NCBI RefSeq assembly: GCF_018691265.1
Contig: NW_024881279.1
Span: 9,464,243 to 9,528,242, forward strand
Origin: Tyto alba
Lineage: Eukaryota > Chordata > Aves > Strigiformes > Tytonidae
Direction: 5' to 3'
DNA: 64,000 bases
Within the stretch, counting starts at the first letter, position 1. Every line of letters starts with the position of its first letter. The translations under genes and the position numbers were made by a program. Of this stretch, positions 1 to 35,599 are shown piece by piece. The notes below the pieces were generated by a model, which had not been told where the DNA came from, did no database searches, and saw only the letters and a program-made list of their open reading frames with translations.

Positions 1-330
1 CCTGTCCAGAAGGCTGGCAATCTAAAATATAGGACATACTGCCTAAGCTAAATGTTTAGTAGACAAGCTTCCAAATAAATTCAGTATCTGCCGTCAGCAT
101 CAACCAGCAAAGCAAGTGTTGGCAGCTGTGTTACACAAGAATTTACATTATGCTGCTTTACCGGATACAAACTTCTGCTGCTAGTATAATTTAAATAGCG
201 TTTCCGGAAAAGGAGAAGTCAGCCTAAAAGTTTGCAGACATAGTAGGCACTCGAACGAGGACTTCTAAGCTCCTGCAGGAAAAGGCAGAACTTCCTCGAC
301 TAAGGAGTCTGCCACGGACCACAACACGTG
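1..330. other. AT-rich flank, no gene seen
   Basis: This stretch of ordinary composition lies left of the CpG island. No coding exon or repeat was recognised. By human gene order it would be the first intron or upstream region of FAXDC2 on the minus strand, but nothing in the sequence proves that. Confidence 0.4.
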
Positions 331-720
331 CCAGGACAGCAGCAGTTTGCCCTCACGGCCTTGAACAACCCACCCTCGTCCCGCCGGGCCGCGCTGCCGA
401 GGCCCGTGAGCCTGCGGGGAGGGTCGGGCCCCGAGCAGCACCGCTGAGAGGCTCCGCCGCGACCCGCCCGTCGCCCTCCGGTGAGGGAGGGGCGGACAAC
501 TATTTCTTCGGGGGACGCTCAGCCAGGGCCTGCCCCTGCTCCTGCCCCTGGGAACCTGCCTGCTGGGTTGCCGCACCCCGCGCCCGCATGCTGGAAACCC
601 ACCGAGCCCAAGGCCGCCCGGCCCCGAGGGCCCTGCTCCCTCATCCCCCCCCGCCCGTGCACTTTGGGCTCGCCCGCCGCTCCCAGAGCGCAAAGCCCGG
701 GCGAGTCCATTAACCGCACT

Positions 721-749
721 GGGGGGGGGGGGAGGGGAGGGGTAGGAGG
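721..749 (+). repeat. G-tract with quadruplex potential
   Basis: A run of 12 G is followed by GGGG, GGGG and shorter G pairs separated by single A or TA. The sequence could form a G-quadruplex in the promoter island. A 13-C run follows at 818-830. Homopolymers of this length are also prone to sequencing error. Confidence 0.6.
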
Positions 750-793
750 TGGTGCTGGTGGTGTGTGACAACTCATCACAAGGCCACCGGCTT

Positions 794-805
794 TGCGCAG
801 GCGCA
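794..805 (+). promoter_or_regulatory. NRF1-type site
   Basis: TGCGCAGGCGCA reads as GCGCCTGCGCA on the other strand, which fits the NRF1 motif. It lies on the left side of the island, where it could serve the leftward promoter. Confidence 0.55.
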
Positions 806-944
806 CTGCGGCGCAGACCCCCCCCCCCCCACGCGTGAGCGTTCCTCGCTCCGCCCCACCGCGGGCGCGCGCCCCGCCGCGAGGAGGGCGCGCGCAGCAA
901 CGTTACCCGCCTCGCCGCGCGCCCTGCCGCCGCTCCGCCGGACC

Positions 945-954
945 TCTCGCGAGA
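945..954. promoter_or_regulatory. BANP-type palindrome TCTCGCGAGA
   Basis: This is a perfect match to the CpG-island element TCTCGCGAGA, known to be bound by BANP and enriched at bidirectional housekeeping promoters. It lies 14 bp from an ETS site, which suggests the core promoter is around 940-1020. Confidence 0.7.
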
Positions 955-967
955 GCCGAGCGCCAAC

Positions 968-975
968 CCGGAAGT
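968..975 (+). promoter_or_regulatory. ETS/GABPA-type site
   Basis: CCGGAAGT is the core ETS/GABPA motif and lies next to the BANP-type palindrome. ETS sites of this kind often mark transcription starts of TATA-less genes. Confidence 0.6.
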
Positions 976-1157
976 CCCGCCCCCCGCGCCGGAGGCCGCA
1001 GCCGCGCCTGCGCGCAGGGGAGCGGCCCGGCCCCGCCCTCCGGGCAGGTAGCGCGCGCGGGGGAAGGGGGTGGGCGGGGAAGGCTATGGGGAGCGCCGGA
1101 GCAGACGAGTGGCGGGGGGGACTGGGAGCGCGCGAGCAGGTGCGGGCGGGGCCGCGG
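976..1157 (+). other. CNOT8: Probable non-coding first exon of CNOT8 (ends uncertain)
   Basis: The first coding exon starts well downstream and is preceded by a good acceptor at 2011-2015 (TGCAG after a T-rich tract), so at least one 5' UTR exon must lie in the CpG island. Three donors fit: CAG|GTAGCG with GT at 1048, CAG|GTGCGG with GT at 1140, and GCG|GTGAGG with GT at 1157. The sequence alone does not choose between them. Confidence 0.35.
1004..1013 (+). promoter_or_regulatory. Second NRF1-type site
   Basis: GCGCCTGCGC is an exact core NRF1 match, downstream of the ETS site and close to the presumed CNOT8 start. Confidence 0.55.
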
Positions 1158-2098
1158 TGAGGGGCTGAGGGGGCGGCGGGGGGGGGGGTGGTCGCGACAC
1201 GGGACACTCGCGACACTGTGCCAGGACCCTCCCGCTTCCCGAGCGGGATGAGCCGCGTCCGGGCGGCCCCGGTCTTGCGCGGGGCCGGCGGCGGCGGGAC
1301 GGGCCCGGGGCCTGAGGCAGCGCGGCCTTCGCCGGCGGACTGAGGGGGAGGGACGGACACACAGACACCCCCCCCGTGGCGTTACGGCCCTCCGGCCGCC
1401 GCGTGCAGCCCCGGGTAACGGCGCGCAGGGCCCGGCCGCCGGTCGGAGCGCTTGACCCCTGCCTGCGGAAAGCTGGGGTCGTTTTTCCCGTGTTGTTGCA
1501 GGAAACGGTAAACAACCGGTGCTTTATCCTCGGTGTAGCACTGCTGAAGCTGCCATTAGTGTGAGCTGAAATACCTTACTTCGTTGTTTCATGAATTACG
1601 TCAGAGAAGCTCACATCTCTAAATGTAGTCTGTAAAGCATTCTGTTACTGTCAGTAAAGGCTGTCACAGTGGCTGAGTATTAAATGTGAGGATTCCCTGC
1701 CTGTGCATCGTACGCCCAGAGTTTCAGGGCTTATGCCAGAGAAGAAGAAAGACAGGGAGAATGACTCTTCTCATAAATAACCAGACTGTTAATTGTGCAT
1801 CCACCTGGTCACCAGAACAGATGCTCTTGTAAACGACTTTTTTCTTGTTCAGCACGTTTATAGGAGGTGATAAAAGCAAGAAAAAACTTTGTGTAAACTT
1901 TAAATGGGCTATTTGAAGCTGAAAATGGAAGTGTGACAGACTCCAACAGAGCATTCAATTCTTATATGTAGATCTTTTTCATATAAAGCATTATTTATTT
2001 ATCTGTTTAATGCAGCACACTGATAAGATCACACAGCTTGCTGTTCTACGCTGTCATCTGAATTCAATATCAGCTGTCTTTACTGTGGTGCCTGCAAG

Positions 2099-5000
2099 AT
2101 GCCAGCGGCCCTTGCAGAGAACAGCCAGGTTATCTGTGAAGTATGGGCGAACAATCTGGAAGAAGAGATGAGGAAGATTCGAGAGATTGTTCTAAGTTAC
2201 AGCTACATCGCTATGGTAAATATTTTATACTTGTCCTAATTGCCTTAGTCAAGGGATTTTTTGGGGTAGCAGAATAAGTTGATTCTTGAGTGAGAAATTA
2301 TTTCCCTGTACCCCCAGTCAAACTGAGCTGGAAGTTAGGTGGTGAAAAATTAGAAGGTGGTTCTGTAGAAAATTTCCAGAATTTAATACACGTAGTGCTG
2401 AGTAAGGATTGAATGAAAGATGGGGAAGAAAGACCACCTTAAAACATTTAGCTACTCGTAATTAGTTTGTGCAACAGAACAATGAAACAGATGTACAGTT
2501 GGGTTTAAATCTTTATTTTTCCACCACTGTATTTGTCCTTTGAATGTCTTTCTCTGTTTGATTATGGAAGATGTCTTGTAGGACAAAAGACCTGCAAGTG
2601 ACAACTGATCAGCTGGGCTGCCTGCTTTTTGATGAGTTTCAGTGTTAATTCTTAGAGAAATGTTCTGGCTGTAGGTAGGACAATGGGTTCAGAAAGTTTT
2701 ATTTAAGATGACTAGAATTTCCCCAGGTGGGAAGAATCTCTTCCTGTTCTTGAAACCCTGTATCTACTTGGCAGGAGCCAGTTGGGTACATAAATAACTG
2801 GTTTTAGTTATGAAACTGTAAGTTATGCCAACTTTGCTTAGCAACACTAAACTTCAAGATGTGAAAAGTCCTTCATAAAAGTGTGGCATAAAAGCACATG
2901 CCCCTGCAGAATGTGTAATATTGCAGTGTAGAATGCAGTTGTGTAAGTGAATGGGACTTTTTGTTATGTCAATGGGAGATGAGCTTTCTTGTTTCTATTT
3001 GATCTTACTGGAAGTGTGCTTATGACCTGTTTTAGTGGCTGTGCTGTAAGAGTGGACACAAAAAGATCTTGGGCAACGGAGAGATTTTGTCAGATACCCA
3101 GGACTGGATTCTTCATGAAAGTTTTTGCATACGCTGTAGTCGATAGAAATCGTATGACCTTAACTGAGACTAAAAATAGTGTGGAAGTTTGGGTTTCAGC
3201 AGAGATAGCACACAATCACTGGCCAAGTAAAAATGTTCTTCATCTAATAGATGGTTGCTCTGCTGTTAAGGTCTGTTTTGATTGGCAGCAGTGTTCGTTA
3301 GTGTAGGCATTGGCTGTTCCTCAAAACAGGTTATCACTGTCTGGATTATTGAATGAAGATGATCAGAGTGCTAAATTTAACTTGTAATTAGAACATGAAA
3401 GAACACTGAATAAATAAGTAAAAGTCCATTTTAGGAAATTTAGGGAAAATGAGAGGGTTAGTCCTTTGTGAGAAAGAGATGTTTAGATGATACAGTGGTG
3501 TATATTGGATGACTTGGGAATGAAACAAAGCTGAAAGAAAGGGTACCTGTAATGAAGGAATGCAACAGTTAACAAATTGTGTAGGGTGTTTTTTTTTAGT
3601 GTCTGACTTGTAGCAGCTTAAAGTCTGTATGAATATAGAAAAGGAGAAAGAAAAAAAAAAAACAAACAAACTGATTTTTACGGAAGAACTCACAGAATGT
3701 GATGCTGAAACCTGCAAGTGTGGAACTGAATAGACTCCCAATAGAGTGATAATAATGACTTCTAATAGAGTAAATGATGAAATAAGATTTTCCCTTCTGT
3801 CCTAGGACACAGAGTTTCCTGGAGTTGTTGTAAGGCCAATTGGTGAATTCCGGAGTTCCATAGACTATCAATATCAGCTTCTTCGGTGTAATGTTGACCT
3901 TCTGAAAATTATCCAGCTGGGCCTGACTTTCACAAATGAGAAGGGAGAATATCCTTCTGGCATCAACACCTGGCAGTTTAACTTTAAATTCAACCTTACG
4001 TGAGTCTTTAGCTAGGGAATAATTGCCTAATCTCTCTGCTGAAGTGATGCTTTCCTTTGGCAGGTGTCCGTATGTTCATCATTGCTGGGTGGTTCGGAGC
4101 AATAAAAAATTAGATTCCAATACAGATTATGTGGGAACCTATTTTGACATGACAGGAGTTTGCAATATTTCTGGAAGTCAAAGCCATGCTAAAATCCTAT
4201 CCATAATACCCTTTCCCTTGATACTGCCTATCACCAATAATTTTATGTGCCTTACTTTTTTTTCTGGAAGAATGTTATACATTTAGATGTACAGAAGTAT
4301 ATGTGAAACTTTATACTTTTTTTTATATATATATAAAAATCCATCTCTTTTTGCTAAAAATACATGGATGTGCTGTTTGCAGCAAAAGGTAAAATACCTC
4401 TTTACAGATCCATGCCAAAATACAAACTGGGATCTAAAAAAAATGTTGGTGTAATTGTCACATCTGTTCAGGAGAATTAATCTTGTAAAATGGAGTGTGG
4501 CAGTTCTTGTCTCCTCCATACTGCCATATCCTGGGTTACAGTTGAAACAAGTTTCATTATCCCTTCCCCTGTAAGTGTAAAGACAAACTCAGCATAATTG
4601 CTGCTAGAGCTGCCTGGAAATAAAGAGAGGGTTTATCTGCCACAAACACACATTTATTGGAAATCAGTCACTGTGTTTATGGAACCGTCATTGGAAAACA
4701 TTACCAAAATTTGTAGCTGCTATGTGCAGATCACAGTTCTTGAACCCAAAAGTTGCAATACATCCACAAATTTGTGAGCCTCTTGAAAGTATTGAAATCA
4801 GAGTGAAGTGGTTTTCCCAGTGTGATAACTTCATTTCACTCAGTTACCATGTTTGGCATGAATTTTGCTCTGTGTGTTGTCATGTCCTTCCCTCCCTACA
4901 CCCCCCAAATGAAACAAACTAGTGCAGACATCGGGTTCCTGCTCAGCTCTCCACCAAGCATATCATCACTCCTCCTTGTCTTCCTTCCTTAGTCAAGTAT

Positions 5001-7831
5001 TACACAATTTTGTTCACTCCCAGAGATGGAACTGGAGATGATGATACAATGGTATGTGCTGTGAAGTGAAAAAGAAAAATGTAGACAGGAATGATGCTCA
5101 GTGCTTGAGAGTCGCACATTTTATTTGGGAGAACTTCCCTCTTCTCCATGCTCTCATCTGTGGTGCTTCCATTTACCTTGCAGAAGTGACATTTTTCAAA
5201 ATGTTATTCCATACTATGGAGGTGGGATCTTTGGATCTTGCACTATCAACAGAATTATTAACTAGTTGCGGTCACAGAGTAGCCTGTTACGGATGTAGGA
5301 GGCTGCAGTAGTGGTATTAAAACTGATTCAATTTGTATTTTCTAGAGAGACAAATGTGGAACCCAGAGATAGCCTACTGGTCACTCCAATTTTTGAAATC
5401 CAGTGTGGGGAGAATTTTTCTAAAATGAGCCTGACTTGGTAGCACCTTGAGTGCAAAGCTACTTTTCTCCTTCAGGGAGGACATGTACTCTCAGGATTCC
5501 ATAGACCTTCTTGCCAGCTCTGGGCTGCAGTTCCAGAAGCATGAAGAAGAAGGGATCGATACCCTGCATTTTGCTGAGTTGCTTATGACATCTGGGGTCG
5601 TCCTTAGTGACAGTGTGAAATGGCTGTCCTTCCACAGGTACGTCTGGGATAGTTACTGACTGTGAAGTGAGAAATCTCTTTTTGATTGAAACACTGCTGC
5701 TGCTGTTCATGGAGACTGATGCAGATTTTAAGAAGAATTGGCAGCTCTGCAGTTCTTAAAATAAGCTTAAAGATACGAAGGCCAGGAAGTAAGGATGCTT
5801 GGCTCTTCATTTTCTACTAGCACTTACTGTGGTTTGAATTTTGTGTATGCGTTGCTTGCAAATCATTTTGCTGTCACAGTCTATCGAGGAAGTTATTAGT
5901 AAGTTGAAATGTGATTTCTAGACTTAGTAACTTGTGTGCATTTTAAAGTACAAGTTTTTGTTTCTTCTTACAATGTTGGTGGTGTTCTCAACTTCCATCT
6001 TGTGTTTCCTTCCTTGTAATCTGTGCACTTAAGGTATCTTTCTTGTAGTGTTTCAAGCAACTTGATTACAAAGCCTCAGGTCCTTGTTATCACTGCAAGT
6101 GAAGTGACTTGAGGGAGGAGGAGGTGGTAGCAACACATACTTGGAGGGTTTCCTGCTTTTCCATATTGCCCATAGTGACAGAAACATGGGGTGTTGGGGA
6201 AGAAAAGTGTGTTCTTCCCAGTGGCCTAGCTGTTCTGCAGGATGCCAGCAGAAGCACCCAGGGAGCATTCAGAAGTCTTCCATGGACATAGATGAATTCT
6301 GGCTCTGATCCAGAGGAGTTTTATGAATGTTAGAAAATTTTAAGGTTTGAAAACTACAGCACGTAAACTCTTGTGAAAAATGAGATATTGGTACCAACTG
6401 ACTGTAGGTGTTGACTGCTTATCTGGTTTCTGTATGTTCTTGTTTTCAGTGGTTATGACTTTGGCTACATGGTGAAGTTGTTGACAGATTCCAGGTTACC
6501 AGAAGAGGAACATGAATTTTTCCATATCTTGAACCTTTTCTTCCCATCTATCTATGATGTAAAGTACTTAATGAAGAGCTGCAAAAACCTCAAGGTACTT
6601 GTATCTCCCCAGCAAGTGACAGATGGGCATCAACACTGTAAATGTACAGTAAACCAAGTGACAGAACTGCTGCATATATCACATCTTAAAACTGGAAGGG
6701 TGTATAAAAGCTAGTAGTCACACCTAAGCACCTATGACTAGGTTTGTATCTAATAGATGCTGCTCCCCCAGTTTTAGACTTACCAATATGTGTATTATAT
6801 AGGGGACATTCCAATCAGCTTCTAGTTTGTCTATCAGTAATTTCAGAGGGTAATTACAATCCAGCATGCTTATCTTTCCTATGCAAGGTGGAGTATTTCT
6901 TCTTACATGAACTACTAAATGACTTGATTAACTGGTAGACACTTGGAGGGTTGAAAGTAATTTAGCTACTGAATCACAGCCTTGTTTGAGGAAAGGGAGG
7001 GAAAGGTCCATCATTTGTAACCTATGAATGTACCCAAAGTCATCTCAGGTATCTGCAGCAGGAAAGCAAGGTACCTAAATTGGAGAAGAGTATTTCTGCA
7101 TTTACCACAGTATTTACCACTCTGTTTCACTCACAGCTGGTGTGTGTGTACTGCTAGAATCTGCACTGATTCATCATAGCCTCACATTTTGGAGAAGCTT
7201 GGCATTTTTGGTAAGAGATGGATCTTCCAAAATAAAATTGTTCTCATTGCAGGGTGGCCTTCAAGAAGTGGCAGATCAGCTGGATTTGCAGCGAATTGGA
7301 CGACAACACCAGGCAGGATCGGACTCTCTTCTCACGGGAATGGCATTCTTCAGAATGAAAGAGGTACTGCAGTATTCTTTATTTATGGTTCTTCTTTCTC
7401 CAGTTCCTAGCCATAAATGTCAGCATGCATGATGTGTTTTTTGCTTTGGTTTGTTTTTTTGAGCCTTGTGGCCATCAGCTTCAAACTGTCAATAATAGGA
7501 ATTGTTAATATTGGCACAGACTTCTGTTTACTCCTCTTCCACGTGCTTATTTTAATTTGCACAGTGCATCTTAGAGGTGGCTGGCTTCAAATGCACTGTT
7601 TAATTCACATTAGGTGCTTTCTGATTTAGAGGCACAATTAAACAATACCTGTGTTTTCCTTTTTTTTTTTCAAATCTGCAGTTGTTTTTTGAGGATACAA
7701 TTGATGATGCAAAGTACTGTGGGCGGCTGTATGGCCTTGGCACAGGAGTGGCTCAGAAACAAAATGAAGATGTGGACTCAGCCCAAGAGAAAATGAGCAT
7801 TTTGGCTATTATCAACAACATGCAGCCATGA
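2099..7831 (+). CDS. CNOT8: CCR4-NOT transcription complex subunit 8 (deadenylase)
   Basis: CNOT8 is a poly(A)-specific 3'-5' exonuclease of the CCR4-NOT complex that shortens mRNA tails in the cytoplasm. There are six coding exons: 2099-2215, 3806-3999, 5476-5637, 6450-6594, 7253-7363 and 7682-7831. All have GT-AG borders and keep phase, giving 292 aa, the same length as human CNOT8. The DEDD nuclease residues are all present: D40 and E42 in the DTEFPG motif that opens coding exon 2, D161 in GYDFGYMVK, and H225 and D230 in [13 protein letters not shown]. The start [16 protein letters not shown] matches human except for scattered changes, and the protein ends in INNMQP. Paralogue CNOT7 is the main alternative, but the N-terminus and the GEMIN5-MRPL22 neighbourhood identify CNOT8. 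A 5' UTR exon is spliced in from the CpG island. Confidence 0.97.
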
Positions 7832-9025
7832 TAAGCGGTACCCCTCAGCAGAACATGGTTACCATATTGGCAGCTGCTGTCCTCAACCATTTTTCCTTAA
7901 TAGTGTTTCAAACAAAAGGCATCTACAGTATACAGCCTGCAGAAGGCCTGCAGTTTTGCTGGAGCTGCATCTTCATTTGAAATCCAGAAGAGAGTTGACT
8001 GAATTCCTAATGCCAGCATTTGTGGTTTGCCATCTTTTTAATACCAAGGGCAAAAGACAGAACCTACTGTGTATACCTCTGTTTTTTTCCTCTTTATACT
8101 GTACAGAATCTGCAAGGAAGACTTAACAGTAGAATATTCAGTAGAGCTAAGGGTCTGGAAATCCACTGAAAATGGACAGACATGCACACAAATTTGCAAA
8201 TTGTGCTTTATAAAGCTTATTTTAAAACTTCTGCATGTTGTGAGGGTGACTGCTTCACCTCATATTTTCTTATTTTATCTTTGTGTCGTCTGTGGAAATT
8301 GCTCCCTTTGACCACTGCAGAGGTTTGGGAATGGATGACATTAAAAATGGTCCTTGCAGCTAAAAATATTCAGAGATTTGCTTTAACAACAATGGGAATG
8401 GTTATTACTGAAGCTGATTTGATCAGCTCTCCACAGTTTCTAATTCTGTATGGTACAGGTTTAACCCATACTGAGCCTCAGCTTAGTTCTTATGGGTATT
8501 AATAAACTGTTCTGAAGTAGATGATGAGGCCCAAAGGTTCACCTTTGACAGGGGACTGGACCAATACTCTGACCTCAGTTTTCCTCAATTTAACCTACAA
8601 ATTTTATTCTTCTCCTTGCAACACAAGTAGTCTAGCAGATGGATAAATGTTTGTTCCTTTTTTCCCCCTGCTGCTTTTACTATATGCTTAACAACAAACA
8701 AAATGGTTCCATTTCTTTTTGTTACAAACATCTGAAAAGCAGTTAGAGGATGGAAGAACAGCTTGGGATTCTGGCTTTTTAAAAAATGAGCTATTCTACA
8801 GTCTTTTTTTTTTTCTTAACAGCTCTAATGACTTTTCTTAAAAAAACCAAACACCACCACAACCCCTTTTGGGCATCACAAACTTAAAATTTTAGTATTT
8901 TGTCTTACATTTTAAACAAGCTTAAACAATCCATTATTAGGAGTTGAGGTTTAGAGCTGGTATTGAAAATGCTTGTAAATACTTGTTTTTAATTTTTGTA
9001 AAATAAATTTTTTTTTAAACCAGGC
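7832..9025 (+). other. CNOT8: CNOT8 3' UTR
   Basis: After the TGA there is AT-rich, unspliced-looking sequence with AATAAA at 8501-8506 and again at 9002-9007. The second lies in GTAAAATAAATTTT and is the likelier main poly(A) signal. Open frames here have no recognisable product and are taken as chance. Confidence 0.65.
9002..9007 (+). terminator. CNOT8: Poly(A) signal of CNOT8
   Basis: Canonical AATAAA followed by a T-rich stretch. A proximal AATAAA at 8501 could give a shorter 3' UTR. Confidence 0.6.
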
Positions 9026-10260
9026 CTTGTTTTGGATTTTCCATCAAGCACTAGAATTCCTAAAGTTCAGGATTTTGAATCGGAATTCGAATGATACAAG
9101 CTCAGAGATGCTCAGGTTTCCTTCTTCTACCATTTACGATGCGCTACAGTGATAGTTCTTAGTAAAATCTGCTTTTGTTCTTACGGTATAGTAGTTGATA
9201 AAATTTGAGCATAAGATCTCTTTGGGGGAACTTGTATTTTCTTCTTCCTTGTCTCTGGGATCAGCTAGCAGTGTTGTGGAGTATTCTTTCAGTGCAGCAT
9301 AGCCACTTAAAGTGACAAGTCATTTTGCTCTTCTGTCCTGCATGAAGTTTTCCTGCTCCACCTCAACTCTAGGGGTTCTTGCTTTAAAATCAGGACTGTT
9401 TTGTTAAGCTCTGGCTCCCCCTCCTGGTTTTCAAGTCCTTTGTACAGAATTTATCAAATTCATCTTAGTGGCAATAGTTTACCAGATAAAAATCCTTCTG
9501 CAGATGTGTTGAAGTATAACCTCTGGCTTTCTCCTACTACTCTTCAACTTGTTTTGAGGCTTTACTTACCTTGGAGCAGGAACATCTGCATTGTGTCTGA
9601 AAGAATCTGGAATAGCTCTTGATTTAACAAAATCCATTCCTCCTTTGTTTTTAGTTATTGTTATTGTACTTACAAACTTACTAAATTCATGACCACCCCC
9701 ATCCTACCATAAACTTTTCTGCTGCATTTGGAAATTTCTATAAGCATGTTTTTAAGATAAATGCCACGTTCGCTAAGGCTTATACAGCCTTGTTCTTTGA
9801 TTAGGTAGAGTTAGTTTTTCTAACAAGACAGGCAAAGCCTTTAGGTAAGCTGCAAAACTGGTCAAAGTGTTGCATGCTCAAGACTCCAGAATTTAGGATT
9901 ATTTTTGGCACATCTAGAACAGCTTTTTTCTAGAGAATGTGGTAGTACCTCAATTTTATCATCACTGTACCAAAAAGCAGTTTGTTTTGCCATGGATTTT
10001 GACAAAAGCTGGGACTTTTCTTGACCTGGAGAAATGCTTTACCTTGTTAGTCATGCTGGCAACAAATACAAAAAGATCTTGCCCTCCCTTTTTTTGTTGT
10101 ACAGGTGGCTTCCCAATGCAAAGTACTTGCTTTGTTTTATCTAGTGAATATGATTTATGTATAAAGTTTAACAAAAAACCCCCAGCAAATCAGGCTTATT
10201 TTTAACGCATTTGCCCTTGATTGGTACTGATTTCTATCAATCAAATTAAATGCCAATTCA
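9026..10260. other. Intergenic gap between convergent CNOT8 and GEMIN5
   Basis: About 1.2 kb of AT-rich DNA lies between two 3' ends. No exon, repeat family or RNA gene was recognised. Confidence 0.6.
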
Positions 10261-10727
10261 GAGTGGTAGGAGACTTTATTTAAAGGAGGGAAAATAAACT
10301 CACACTGCTTTTGAGAACAATACTGGTTTAAGGGTCAGTTTTCCTACAGAAACCATTGATTTTCCTGAGGGCAGCTACTATTCCTCCTCTGCTGAAAGAC
10401 TGATACAGCTGCTCAAAACTGTTTCTCTTACATGTAAACAGCAAGAGGTTTCACTAGCATAACTTCCATCAAATAAAAAAAAGACTATACAAAAATCTTT
10501 TATATAGTTCAAGGCCACAACCTACTGCTTTTCAATTTTCTAACACAATATCCTTGAGTAGTAGTAGTTGTTGACCACAAGTGAGTCTGTATGTAAACCT
10601 GATTTTTTGTAGTTTTATCCAAAATAACCATGGCCATCAAAACAAGCCTTCACTCAAAGAAAGAACAAACAGCCTTGGTGTTAAGTAGCTGCAGGCAGCT
10701 CAATAGAGACAGTTTGGTCTCAGAATG
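10260..10727 (-). other. GEMIN5: GEMIN5 3' UTR
   Basis: This sequence follows the TGA at 10728-10730 on the minus strand, up to about 15-20 bases past the poly(A) signal at 10275-10280. It includes T- and A-rich stretches but no further open frame of note. Confidence 0.55.
10275..10280 (-). terminator. GEMIN5: Poly(A) signal of GEMIN5
   Basis: The plus-strand TTTATT reads AATAAA on the minus strand, about 450 bases past the stop codon. It is the first canonical signal downstream of the gene. Confidence 0.55.
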
Positions 10728-28325
<17,598 letters not shown>

Positions 28326-28405
28326 CGCGCTGCCGCCCAGCGCCGCGCACGCCGTCGTAAAGCGTCGCAAACGGCGCGCCTCGCCGTGAAGCGAGGCGGC
28401 GGGAA

Positions 28406-35507
<7,102 letters not shown>

Positions 35508-35566
35508 CAAACTTTTGTGACTACATAGGTATTTCTTGTTTGACAATGTAATTATATAAAAGAATA

Positions 35567-35572
35567 ATTAAA
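35567..35572 (+). terminator. MRPL22: Possible poly(A) signal of MRPL22
   Basis: ATTAAA lies 60 bases after the TGA, within AATAATTAAAAAT. It would give a short 3' UTR, usual for mitoribosomal genes. A second ATTAAA at 35882-35887 is an alternative. Confidence 0.45.
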
Positions 35573-35599
35573 AATATTGTTTTAGTTATATCTTTGGTG

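Larger units (their letters stand above)
330..1460. promoter_or_regulatory. CpG-island promoter of CNOT8, probably bidirectional
   Basis: About 1.1 kb is strongly GC- and CpG-rich and sits about 0.6 kb upstream of the first CNOT8 coding exon. It carries two NRF1-type sites, one BANP-type TCTCGCGAGA and one ETS site, the usual set for a TATA-less housekeeping promoter. In human, FAXDC2 is transcribed away from CNOT8 on the opposite strand, so this island probably serves both genes. That part is inference, because no FAXDC2 coding exon is visible here. Long open frames across the island on both strands are explained by the high GC content. Confidence 0.8.

Noticed and set aside
265..1515. Several long overlapping open frames on both strands in the CpG island, up to 233 codons
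   Set aside because: GC-rich DNA has few stop codons. The products are Pro/Arg/Gly/Ala-rich without domains, and the region is explained as a promoter.
2099..7831. Assignment as CNOT7 instead of CNOT8
   Set aside because: The N-terminal sequence, the last residues and the linkage to GEMIN5 and MRPL22 all fit CNOT8.
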